Below, piece by piece: positions 8,395 through 19,782 of a DNA stretch of 64,000 nucleotides. The DNA is from Holtermannia corniformis. Taxonomy: Eukaryota; Basidiomycota; Tremellomycetes; Holtermanniales. The notes beneath the pieces were generated by a model. That model was not told where the DNA came from and ran no database searches. It saw only the letters and a program-made list of their open reading frames with translations. Location of the stretch: contig BCIJ01000007.1 in assembly GCA_001599935.1 (NCBI GenBank), positions 248,176 through 312,175 of the forward strand, in the 5' to 3' direction. Numbering within the stretch: position 1 is the stretch's first letter; each line of letters opens with the position of its first letter. The position numbers and the translations under genes were made by a program.

Positions 8395-9854
8395 ATGTTG
8401 AAACCACTCGTAGGCCGGGCAGTGGGCGCTCTCGTCCCTCATGCGGTGAGTGTAGGACCTAGGTGTACCGCTAGACCGATCACTCGAGCGCTACACGCTT
8501 CCACCTCCCGATCGAGCCATGAGAACCCACTGGTGTGTCCAGACGTGTTCCGCTCCAAGCGGTACTGAGCCTTTGCAGGGGATCCCGCGGAATAACGCGC
8601 CGCCAACCATGCCGCGCCGGGGACCGTCAGGGCCACCGAAGAAATCCAAGATCCGAGGTGTCAAGCACGTCGTGGTCGTTGCGAGCGGCAAGGGCGGGGT
8701 CGGGAAGAGTACGGTTGCTGGTGCGTTGGCTGGGCTCAAGTAAAGAGCACACTGATCGGTTTTAGCAAACTTGGCTCTAGCGCTCGCACAGACGGGCAAA
8801 GCACGGCCATCTGTCGGACTGCTTGATCTTGACATCTTCGGACCTTCGGTGCCGATGTTGATGGGTCTCGAGGATGCCGGCGATGTTCAGCTGTCAGAAG
8901 GTATGTCTCCTTCAACGACTGCCCGTTAGGATGGTATAGTGTGGTCAGAGTACGCTGACGCCAAGATAGGGAACAAGCTCGTACCACTGCAAAACCACGG
9001 GATCAAGACCATGTCGATCGGCTACCTGTTGCGTACGTTGATCTCATCCTTCATGGGGTCCTACTACGCCCCGTCGTCTTCCGCCAGCTTGCACAGCCAC
9101 GGCTCTTGAGCTGACCCTGATCAGCACCGAATCCAAAACATGACACGCCGGTCGTGTGGCGCGGGATGATGGTCATGAAAGCCGTGCAGCAGGTTGATCT
9201 CCTGCCCAGCCCGTGAGCATGGGCTAACACCCCACAGCTCTTGTTCGATGTAGACTGGACGACAGCCAACCAAGACCTCGACGTATTAGTGATCGACATG
9301 CCGCCCGGCACGGGCGATGTCCAGCTCAGTCTCGGTCAACTTGTAGCCGTCGACGGTGCGTTGAACTTTCCACGAGACCTGACGTAGAGCACGGCGCTGA
9401 TGTATCCCAGGCGCGGTGATTGTGTCGACGCCGCAGGATGTGGCGTTGATTGATGCGCGCAAGGGCGTGAGCATGTTTAAGAAGGTTGATATCCCTGTGA
9501 GTGTCGATATGATCTAGTCGTGTCAGATGCGCGTGCTGCGCTGACATTCAGATCATCGGGCTGCTCCTCAACCTAGCATACTACACCTGCACCTCGTGCA
9601 CGACCCACCACGAGCTCTTTGGCTCTGCCGCACGCTTCCACACGGCCGCAACCGACATGGAGCTCGACGTCCTCGGCGACCTCCCGCTCGTCACATCCGT
9701 CAGTGATGGTGGGGATGCCGGGCGGCCCATCATGGTGCAGTCTGGCTCCGAGGGAGATGCTGTGCGCGCAACGATGCGGAGCGTGGCTGCGAGGTGCTGG
9801 GAGCATCTGGCGCGCGCCGAGGGGCAGGCTGGCGCCGCTGGGACGCGAGGGTGA
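8395..9854 (+). CDS. IND1: mitochondrial iron-sulfur P-loop ATPase, IND1/NUBPL (Mrp/NBP35 family)
   Basis: Eight exons (8395-8445, 8579-8720, 8766-8900, 8970-9032, 9125-9192, 9238-9355, 9411-9496, 9552-9854) give 321 aa. Visible are the deviant Walker [10 protein letters not shown], the switch region [12 protein letters not shown], Walker B-like [12 protein letters not shown] with the following VQLSL, and a CTSC (CxxC) motif near residue 240 for Fe-S binding. The first exon ([17 protein letters not shown]) looks like an amphipathic mitochondrial presequence. The first intron (133 nt) is the least certain junction. IND1 proteins deliver Fe-S clusters to respiratory complex I, which predicts that this fungus keeps complex I. 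Confidence 0.93.
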
Positions 9855-9975
9855 TGCATCGCTGCGTTTCATGTGGATCGTCTGCGCCCAGTGACGTAAT
9901 GCGAACCGTTGCGGATGCATCACTGCCAGCTCGTTGTCTTCTGGTTCTCATCATCAGCGTCTCTCGGTCAGCAAG

Positions 9976-12673
9976 ATGCCAACGACACGCTCAGCCAACG
10001 CACCGCCCACACCATCAGGTACACTCAAACTCCGACGCTCCCAGCCATCAGTCTACAGCGCTTCCACTTCCCCCGGAGCGCCAGTGACCTCGACCGCTGG
10101 GAACCCGTTCCATGTCGACTTTGTGATCCCAATCGACGTTACGCCCGGTGCTACGGACGCTAAAAAGGGGTACGACAGGTTGCTCGAGGTTTTGAACGGT
10201 GTCGAGGGGTTGAGTGTGACGACTGGGTTGCCACCGGCGTCGGACAAGGCAAAGAACAAGACCAAGACTGAGACGGAGGAGGTTTGGGTCCTTGTCAAGA
10301 TCCAAGACTGGAGACTTGCAGAGCTGGTCGAGGCTGAAGCGTACGTGCCATGGCATTCACCCGGTCCCAGGCCCTGAGCTCCGACCTGTAGAGAGTCTGA
10401 CAAAACCCATCTGATCCTATCACACCCTACGACCAAGGTGTCTCCTACTACCCGACTGAGACTATTGTTCGGTCTCTTGACGTCCACGCTCGGGATTACG
10501 CCAGGCGAGGGCGAATGGACGCGCGTCAAGGCGATCGTGGCGCTGCATGACGAGTTGCAGGATAAAGCTTGGCTCGAACGGTGGAAGGATTGGCGTGTTG
10601 GGCTGTTCAAGGGGATTGAAGACGGCAGCGAGCTGGCTGAGAACGTATGTCCGCTGTCTGACAGCAGTGACTGGACTGATGCCAAGCAGCAACCGCCCCA
10701 CGTCCACCTCTACTTTGCATTCCTCCACCACTACACCCTATCCCTGATCCCGCTCTCGGCCCTCTCGGTGCTCTTCTACCTCTTCTCAAAAGGCTATTCG
10801 CCCTTCTACGGCGCCCTGCTAGTCCTGTACGGCCTCGTCTTCACCTCCACCTGGAAAGTCAAGCAACGCAAACTCGCCATCCGCTGGGGTACAGCCGGAT
10901 GCGAAGCCGCAGCCGTCACGTCCCTCCGTCCGCAGTTTGTCGCGACGACCGGTACGAGTGAACCACTCACGGCCGCCACGGACCCAAAGCTCGCCGTCAC
11001 GCGCGATGCGAAAATGGCCGGCTCGGTCCCGATCATCGTTCTGTGTGGGCTAGGACTCGGTGCGGTCCTCAGTGGCATCTTTGTGCTCGAAGCGTTTGTC
11101 GGCCAAGTCTGGGATGGGTTCGGGAAAGACTATGTGGTGAGGCTCTCGGCGACGTCTTACAAGAGGTCAGCTGACAACCGTGTCCAGTCCCTCGTCCCGA
11201 CAATCTTGTTCGTGGGTATCGTGCCGCAGATTGTGGGCGCGTACCACTCGCTTGCAAACCTGCTCGTGAAATGGGAGAATCACCCGACCGTTGTTGGCGC
11301 AGAGAAGAGCCTGACGGCAAAAGTCTTGTGCGTTGCCTGTGATCTGGGTGGGAAGGCGGCTGATGCACTGATAGCGCCATGAACGCGATCGTTGCGTACC
11401 TGGGTCTCTTTCTCTCTGCGTGAGTGACGTGCTACACCTGTTATTTTTAGTACTCCGACTGCTCGGGTCGCTGGCCATCACCCGGGTTGCACCTACCTTT
11501 CCTACCACTCCCTACCCTTCGCGACTTTACTGCGTGCCAAGCTCCATTCGCACCTGGCCCAACTGAATGACCTCAGGTACATCTACGTTCCGTTCGGCGC
11601 GCCCATCATGGCATTCGTTCAGACCAAGATGGACAGCTACACGGCGTTCTCGACACCGATCAAAGGTTCAGCCGAGTCGGCGGGTCTAGGCCCACGCACG
11701 CGCATCACCAAGCAAAAGGGGATCAAGGCAGACAGGCTCAAGGGGCAGATGTTTGCCTGTACGTCGGTTCTGTCCTCCAAGGTCTTGATTAATGCTGAGG
11801 TCTACCAGACACTGTGACGAACCAGGGTATGTACTGGTATGAACACTAGCTGGGCCGGACTGACGACTGAGGACACAGTTATCAACGCTGCGACGGAGCT
11901 CGTGCTTCCGTTTGTGCTTCGCTTTGTAGCCGACTGGCGTGCGGGCAAGACGACACTCAAAGCTGCGCTCGGGCGTGAACCGTCGCCGACGGCTAGTAGT
12001 GGGACCGAGGCCCGGTTTCTGGAGAAGGTGCAGAGGGAATTGGCGCTGCCAGACTATGCCATCTTTAGTGAGTGCAAGTTCAACACACTGCTTTCAGCCG
12101 TGCAATCTTTAGCTGGATCAGCGGGCGTCAACACGGGCTGACTCTTCCAGCCGACTACGCCGAGATGGTGACCCAGTTTGGTTATGTGACGCTCTGGAGC
12201 GCCGTCTGGCCGCTGGCGCCCGTGTTTGCACTTGTGAACAACTATGTCGAGCTCCGCAGCGATGCGATCAAGATCTGCAAGCATGTGCGAAGGCCTGTCG
12301 GTACCCGCGTCGAGAGCATTGGCGCATGGCTGCAGACGCTTGTAGGTCCTTTCCGTACCTTTAGCTATGCACGGCTGACCCAACGCAGAGCGTCATCACC
12401 TGGCTGGGGTCAATCACCAACTCGACGTTGATCTACATGTTCCGCTCGCATGTGCACGTCGAGCCGACGCTGGTGTCAATCGCCCCGATTGTGCTCGTCG
12501 CTCTTGCCGGCTCGCACACTTTCTTCATCGCCCGCTGGATCGTCGATGCCGTCGTTGAGCGTGTCCTGTGGAAGGGCAGCGACGAGGACTCCTTGGCGTC
12601 CGTGTACCCTGCACCAAGGGCGTCATCGCCGCCAGTGCCAGATGATGATCTTGACCGCGATAAACAATTGTAG
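9976..12673 (+). CDS. anoctamin/TMEM16-family membrane protein (Ist2-like)
   Basis: Nine exons (9976-10340, 10392-11136, 11188-11327, 11375-11419, 11577-11758, 11809-11826, 11879-12067, 12151-12341, 12389-12673) give 719 aa. A cytosolic N-domain precedes the family signature ITPGEGEW, then about ten hydrophobic segments, with NAIVAYLGLFLSAYIYVPFG and DYAEMVTQFGYVTLWSA typical of the anoctamin core. Family members are Ca-activated lipid scramblases or, as yeast Ist2, ER-plasma membrane tethers. The C-terminus is short and acidic and ends soon after the last TM, so a long Ist2-type tethering tail is absent. The intron before exon 5 is long (157 nt). Confidence 0.9.
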
Positions 12674-12802
12674 CTGGCGTGCATAGTCAGACCAGACTCT
12701 ATGAACATGATTGGACATGGCTATTCATCAACATCAACTCTTCCTCTGGATCTGACACGCCTCTCCCGACCATTCCTCTGCAGCACACAATACTTCGGCC
12801 TC

Positions 12803-14027
12803 TCACAACAGTCCGAGCTCCTCGGGAGTGAATGCGATGCGCACGGATGTACGGGTCCTCATTGCCTCGTACAGATCATCACGTATCGACCTCTCCACAA
12901 AGTCCTGGGACTCTTCATCCCAAAATGCTCCGTTTTCGTAGATGCATTTGAAGACGTTGAGAAAGTCGTCGTGGCCAAGCAGCTATCGATTGTCAGCAAT
13001 GGAGCCATACACAGCCAAGACAACCACTGACGAGATCGACCATATCCTCAACAAACTCCTCCCGGCCGTTATCGTCGACGAGATCGTATGTCCTGGTAAA
13101 AACGTCTACCTGGTGCGGCTGGCTGACGACACTGGCGCCGATCGGAAGGTCGGGGCTAGCGCGCATCATCACGAGATAGGCGAGGCGGCCGTTCATCCGA
13201 ACGCCTTGATGCGCTCGGAGTCCATAGTAAGCCATCTGGTGGAGGATTTGGCATTTGAGCAGGGTATCAAGACTGGCCAGATGATTATCGGCTTGTGCAA
13301 TCGCCGACTTGGCGTTGCGTTCACGGGCGGCTGACGTGAGAGAACCTGCGATTCGCAAGGCGAGTACTGGGACGCGCTGTGAGCTCTCTGGGCGTGATCA
13401 GCTCGCGAAAACGACAGCGCCCTAAGGACTCACGATTGTCCAAGATGGCATATTGAAGGTCGGAGTTGACGAATCCCAGGTGTCCCATCCTAGCAGTGAT
13501 CGGCAGATGCTGATCAATGGCGAAATGATCCGGTCCCGCAGCGGCGAGGACAACGTGCACGAGTGTCAACAAATACTGTTACGTCAGCATACGGCTATTG
13601 CAACTCCGAACCGCACCTCGATCATGTCCTGCTCGAATGCTTGACAGTAGTCGTCTATTGCCTTGATGATGGCAGGGTCGACTCCCTTGCTCACATACTC
13701 GGCCGGGCTGAGCGCGCATCTTGCTCTATGCTTGTCTTTGAGCAGCTTGTCGAGTTCGGGGCTCTCATCCTTCAACAGCTTGGCCCCACTTGCAATTGAT
13801 TCCTCTCTGACTTTGCAGTATTGGGCGCCACGGTCCGTAGGGTAGAATTTTGTTGGATCCCGAATCACACGGTCGATCCGGCGATGCGTCTTGACAAACG
13901 TGAGATACTGTGTTTCACTGATCGTGTCCAGCTTTTTGACTTGGCCAACGCCAAGCGCCTTCAACTTGTGCGCAAGCACCGCATCGATATGATCAGATTC
14001 CTTGAATGAGTCGCTGCGTGCAGGCAT
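12803..14027 (-). CDS. unrecognised helical protein, 355 aa
   Basis: Four exons (13617-14027, 13434-13575, 13032-13366, 12803-12982) join in phase with standard donors, branch sites and acceptors. The protein is mostly predicted helix without Cys clusters, signal peptide or membrane segment. The middle (YLLTLVHVVLAAAGPDHF) is hydrophobic but followed by charged helices, and the C-terminus ends TPEELGLL. I recognise no domain. It is convergent with the anoctamin gene (129 bp between stops) and divergent from the acyl-CoA ligase. Confidence 0.75.
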
Positions 14028-14670
14028 GGTTGACGAGTGATGGAGCCGCGGGTGGCTTTAGGTGGGGTTGGGTGGTGAAGCACGCGGCGTCCTGCGGCGT
14101 TTCTCACCCGCGTCGTCCACAACTGCCTGTTCCCTCTCTGACTTCAGACACATGGACAGGGACGCCGTCAATCGTATTCCAGAGCCCATCGGTACCTGTA
14201 TTCAATCAGTGGTTGCGCATGCTGTAAAAAGGTAATTTACCTTGGTTGCTGCGTGATGCGGATTGATTACCAGTCCTTGCGGGTGACTCTGACATGCTGA
14301 TACGGCTCGAATGATGGCTGTACGATGTTCAAGCTGCACCCAAAGGCGAAGGCAATTGGATTAATGCAAACAAGTACAACACTTTGCTGACGCCGTCGTC
14401 GACGGCGACGGCGTTGCTGCTGCCAATGACGCCCAGTGACGCCGATAGCACTCGACTGGCACGTCGCGGTACGTCGTGGACGACCTTATCCACGTCACGG
14501 ACGGCGTCGTTGACGCGCGAAACGTCTGAATGACGCCAGATCTGGTCTAATCCGAAGTGGATCCGGCCCGCTCAAAGCCCGGTTCCGAGTGATCACCTGC
14601 ACTCGACGACTTCGGTGACTGCAAGACCGGACAGCACGACGCTCTACGTATACGTGATGCACTGGGAGAG
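14028..14670. promoter_or_regulatory. 643-bp divergent intergenic region
   Basis: It separates the starts of the orphan at 12803-14027 (-) and the acyl-CoA ligase (+). A GACG-rich stretch at about 14388-14525 includes a near-palindromic GCCGTCGTCGACGGCGAC. No ORF or RNA gene was recognised. A shared regulatory region is likely by position only. Confidence 0.4.
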
Positions 14671-16929
14671 ATGACACGCGTGCTCCCATTCCTCTGGCGT
14701 CGGCTGCTGGCACCGCTCAGAGCACGCTCAATCTACAGCATGCCATCGGCCGCTCTGACTCCCAACATCATCCAGTCGACCTACCCGGTCCCGTACCTCC
14801 CAAAGACCGGCTTCTTTCACTACCTGTTCCCGGCGGTGAATGGGAACAAGGCTCCGTATCCTGTTCCCCCGGTCAGCACGACGGCCTTTATCGATGCGGC
14901 ATCGGGCACCAAAGTCGACCGCGGTGAGCTCGAGAGCCGTGCACTGAGGCTTGGCACTGGGCTCGGGTCGTTGGGGATCAACCGCGGCGATACTGCCTGC
15001 GTGTTCGGGTTCAACTCGATCGAGTGGGTCGTAGCATTACTAGGATGCCAGGCGGCAGGTGTCAAGACGACGTTGGCGAGCTACGGACAGTAGGTCGCTA
15101 TCTCGGCTGGACCAAGCTGATCGTGCAGTACGCCGAAAGAGCTCGATCATCAGCTCCAAGACTCGTCAACATCATTGCTGTTCATCTCGCCCGCTCTGCT
15201 GCCGGTGCTGGAGCAGACCAACACGTTCAAGCACCTTTCTCGGGATCGTATCGTTCTTCTAGCACCCGACGCAGACAAGGATGCCAGGTATCGCACAGTC
15301 CATGAGCTGTACTGTGCACAAGGGCAGGCTCGGCCGGCAGAGGTGTTCAATGAGGATCAGGTGCATGAGACGGCAGTGCTGTGCTACAGCTCCGGCACGG
15401 TCAGTTTATAACCCGAGGTCGAACCCGGCTGACGCCTCCAGACTGGCTTGGCGAAAGGCGTCGAGACATCCCACTACAACCTCACTTCACACATGCAAGC
15501 CGTGCGCCAAGTCTACGAACCTCTCGACCGCAACAAGGACGTCGTCATGGGTGTCTTGCCGTTCTGTCACATCTTTGTAAGTGTCCCAACTATCTTCAGA
15601 GCAAGGTTGATGCCTCCACAGGCTTTTGCTATGTGCGCTCTCCCTGTAGCATCTAACGTCAGCTAACATAGCAGGTGCATCCAGCAACCTCTGACTCAGG
15701 GCGTGCCCGTCGTCATCCTTCCCAAATTTGAGGAAAAGCTCTTCCTGACATCAATTGCAAAATACAAGATCACATGGGCGCTCCTCGTCCCGCCCGTGCT
15801 CGTGCTGCTCGCAAACTCGCCTAGTGTCGATCAGTACGACCTCGGCTCGCTCCGAGGCATCATCAGTGGTGCCGCCCCGCTCGGACGAGACCTTGCACTC
15901 AAGGTTGCAAAGCGGCTCAAGGAGCGGTGTTTCGTGATCCAGGGCTATGGTGGGTACTGCTGATGTCGTACCTTGAGTCTTGCTGACCATCGGCAGGCCT
16001 CACCGAGACTACACCCGTTGTCCACCTCTTGCCGTTGCGCGATGCGATCCGCAAAGTCGGGTCAATCGGCCTGCTGATCCCCACGCTCGAAGCTCGACTC
16101 GTCACCGATGCAGGAGAGGAGGCCGACCGAGGCCAACCGGGCGAGCTCTGGATCAGAGGCCCGACAGTCATGAAAGGTTACTTGGGCAACGACAAGTCGA
16201 CTCGGGATAGCTTCCAGCCGCCGGGAGACGAGGGCGGCGAGTGGAACTGGTTCAAGACGGGAGACGTCGCGGTCGTGGACGAGGAAGGGTACTTTAGGTG
16301 TGTTGCTGGCCAGGGAGGATTGCGCTGATGCAATCTAGAATTGTTGACCGGGTCAAGGAGCTCATCAAGTACAAGGGTTATCAAGGTACTTGCTCTGTCC
16401 TCCAAACTGGCACAGCTGACCGCTTCAGTACCCCCTGCCGAACTCGAGGCTCTCCTTCTCACCCACCCAAAGATTGGCGATTCAGGCGTCTGCGGCGTAT
16501 GGTCGAAAGAGCAAGCCACCGAGCTACCGAGGTGCGTCGGATCTCAGTGGTACGAACGTTACTTACAATACGCAGAGCCTACGTCGTCCCGCTTGGCGGC
16601 GTACACACGCTCAAGACGGATCAAGAGCGCACGCGATTCTCGCACGAGATCATCGACTGGGTCAGCAAAAATGCAAGTTTGCTTCGATAAATCAAGACAA
16701 GCGCTGACGGCTGCAGGCGGCTAATCCAAAGCGCTTGCGAGGAGGTTGCGTACTGCTTGATGCTATCCCGAAAAGGTGCGTGCTCTAAGACGCCGCAGAC
16801 GCCGTTGACGCCCTTAGCGCGTCTGGCAAAATCTTGCGACGAGAGCTACGTGTGCTCGCTGCGCAAGAAGAGCAACGACTGTCTGCTGCCGAGGCAGACA
16901 GGCTGCCTCGGCGAGAGAGCAAGCTGTAA
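14671..16929 (+). CDS. 4-coumarate-CoA-ligase-like acyl-CoA synthetase with C-terminal SKL
   Basis: Eleven exons (14671-15089, 15129-15399, 15442-15576, 15622-15645, 15685-15949, 15997-16297, 16339-16385, 16429-16531, 16576-16672, 16717-16775, 16818-16929) give 610 aa. AMP-binding motifs are YSSGTTGLAKGV, GYGLTET, GELWIRGP, WFKTGDVA, R..VKELIKYKGYQVPPAELE, and the catalytic-lysine region SGKILRREL. The last residues are SKL, a PTS1 peroxisome signal. The N-terminus from the first Met (MTRVLPFLWRRLLAPLRARS) looks like a mitochondrial presequence, while Met at 14740 would give a purely peroxisomal form. The ninth intron uses a GC-AG boundary. The likely role is activation of a fatty or aromatic acid in peroxisomes; the substrate is unknown. 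Confidence 0.9.
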
Positions 16930-17098
16930 GATAGCGTCTTTAGAGCGTGTTGTACAGTGAAAACGCGGCATCTCATAGCATCCAAAAGCTCAGTGATACG
17001 TACAACCCAGAATGAACGCCTTTTCTCAATCTTCACTGTGACGCGTACGATTTGACGATCCCTTGCGCGCATCAGCGTTCCGTATCTCAATGACATGG

Positions 17099-19556
17099 TC
17101 ACTGACCATGGAGCATGGCGACGGCCTTTCCTTTGCTGATCTCGGTCGCTTGAGGTGCGGGAGGCGCCGACGGTGTCTGCTCCTGCAGCGACTCGAGAAC
17201 GCGCCTAGCCAGACTCGGTTGCTTGACTTTGACATCTGCTCCATCCACCGCTTCAAACGTCACCGTCCGCGTGGGTTGCAGGATCGACTTCCACGGCGCT
17301 TCACCCTGCGCAGCCGTAGGCGTCTGCGGTGCGCTTGAGGATCCCAAGCTGGCCGTGGAGATTGAAATCGCAGAGACGGGTCGCGAAGTCGGCATCGCCT
17401 TGATTGTCGCTTGTTCGAGGTTGTGTACGACGACGTCAAAGCTTTGCGACGTCGACGCGGTGCTGGAGCGCGGTGACGGGTTGAAGACAGAGTCAAAGCA
17501 AGTGTCGCACGTTCGTACGGATGTAGTGGCGGCAAGCGGGTTGTGAGAGTCGTTGATGATACATGACTGCGACTGTCAGAGGTGTAACGTATAGGGCACG
17601 CGCGTACTCTTGTCGAGCACCAGTGGCAACAGACGACGCCGCATAGCCGGCAATGATGCCGCCTTCGCCACAGTGTGAACTGGTTACCGCAGCGCATACA
17701 CCGTTCCGCGCGCTCATCCGGGACCCACACGGCCGCCACGAAATTCTCGTGCTCGACGGCAGGCAACGTCACATTGGCGACAGAGACGCTGCGATGGATC
17801 GGGTCGGTCTGAGGAGCGATACGGCTCAGGAGCGAGCTCGCCGATACTGAACGATTGCGCAATGTTGGCCGCGCTGGGACCTCTAGTGCCTCTGAGCGCT
17901 CAAAAACGTCGGGTAGCGGCGTGGCGGCATGCAGCGAACGTCGGCGATGCTTGCGCAGCGTATGCTCCTTGGTTGTGTTGAGTGTGCGCAGACTTGACAA
18001 GAGGTCCTGCTTGGCTGTACGAATCGCGTCCATCCACGCGTTGCGAGTTTGCACCGATTCTGTAGAGTCAGCTGTAGACCCACGCTCACAGTGACTTACC
18101 CGCAATCACCTCGAAGCTCTCCAGTGGGCTGAGGATGTGGAATGCGCGGTCGGCATGCAGAATCTTGCTATCGCTCGCACCGACCGTCGTGATTGTCACA
18201 TCCTCGAGGTCCAATTTTTGCATAAAGCGATAGATGCCCTCCTGCAACTCGATTCGATCGGCCTTGGGACTCTCGGCCTGGCTTGCGCCATTGACTGGAT
18301 AGCTGTTCGCCCGTAACGGCGTCCAGCTTGTCGTCGCCAGACTTCGCAACGAGTATGCAGAGGGTAGTGAGGCAGCCTCGGCACCATAGACGATAATGTC
18401 GGTGAAAAGCCAAAAGCGACGCGTTTCGATCCCACGACGACCGACTTTGTCGAGGTCGCCTTGACGGAGTAGGCGCCGACCGGGTTTGATGAGCGGTTCG
18501 GGCAGGTTGGCGAAGGACCGCTGGAGTAGTAGCAGCTCTTGGGTAGCCGTCTGCTCGTGAAAGCGCTCGTTGAGGCTGTTTGCGACTGTCGAGCTCAGCA
18601 GTTGTGAATGGCCACGTAGCAGCACGACACTTACTCTGGTCAACCTTGCGCAATGTACGCAGCAGACTTGTGTGTTCCGGCGCGTCCTCATCCGTGGCAG
18701 ATACGAGATCACGAAGAAGTAGCACCCATCTGGGGACGCGCTGGACGATGGTCAACATCCAGTCATTGAAGCGAAGACGACCACAGCGTGGATCGAGTTC
18801 AGCCTGTGCCAAGAATGCGCGGAAAGCAGGTAAAGACCGTCTCCGCGAGTCGACGAGCAAAGAGGCAGCCGGAAACGTTGAAATGATGGTGGTGAACAGT
18901 GCCAAGAATGGGAGATGGGTCGATAGCACCGCAGCCAGTCGGCCGACATGGTCTGTAGCCTGGGGATGTAGAGTAAACGCAGACTTTGCGCGAGGCGAGT
19001 CGATTGAGGAAACGGGTGCTTCTTGCGCCGCCTGCAGGGCTTGGCAGAGATCATCGCTGAGCTGCCGTAGCTCGGAGAGGTTGCCGAAGACGATCTGGAG
19101 TTCCTTGACCGTCATCAGAGGCGTCTCAGACGTCAACGTCTCCCGCAGGGGGAGTAGAAAGACCTGTCCATGATCAGCCAGTGTCTGGAAACGACACCTC
19201 ACCTCCTGCAAAACCCCCAACCCATTGCCGAATGCCTGCTCACTCTCGAGGATCTCTTGCATGATCCGCTGCCGCTTCTTCTCCCTGCCTTCACCCACTG
19301 GGTTCCGCAACGGACTCTTTATGAGTCTGCGCGAGCTCGGCGTCGGCGTCGACAATGTCCTGCCCAACGCCAGCCTTCGATTCGGGGCCCGGTCCAGCTG
19401 CGCGCCCTGTGGCCCCTCTGTTGGGAACGAGACCCTGGTCGGGCGTGCGGGCTGGCTCATACTCGGTTCTGGGTGGAAAGAGACCGTTGTGCCCTCTGGG
19501 AGGGATCGCAGCGAGACGACGGACGCTCGATGACTGCGGAGCGGCGTGTTGGCCAT
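17099..19556 (-). CDS. Rho guanine-nucleotide exchange factor with DH, PH and FYVE domains
   Basis: Four exons (18635-19556, 18100-18585, 17608-18059, 17099-17566) give 775 aa. A disordered N-terminus is followed by a DH domain (about 95-300, [16 protein letters not shown] ... [19 protein letters not shown] helix), a PH domain (about 320-480, including [13 protein letters not shown]) and a FYVE finger (about 565-640) with [14 protein letters not shown] and four CxxC pairs. The order is that of FGD-type Cdc42 GEFs, which act at PI3P membranes. The FYVE finger is split by an intron after CSTR. The Ser/Thr-rich tail has no recognised domain. It is convergent with the ligase and transcribed in the same direction as DRS1. 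Confidence 0.9.
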
Positions 19557-19782
19557 GTTGGGCGGGACGATACCAGGATGAAACGGGATGAGCGTTGTGA
19601 TGCAGACTGGGCGCGTCAGGTTGTCATGCCGACGATCAGTGTTAGCAGCTCATGGCCGTCAGTCGCAACGCGATTGTCAGTCAGGACCATCACTGTCGTC
19701 GACAGGGGTCAAAGGGGCGGCCGCCGGCGGATCAGCGCAGCCGAGTGGCGGCAATGACAACATGATCCATGCAATGCTATCA

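Noticed and set aside
11457..11576. Possible extra coding exon in the anoctamin gene
   Set aside because: It is open in frame, but would split the conserved LFLSA|YIYVPFG membrane segment by 40 unrelated residues.
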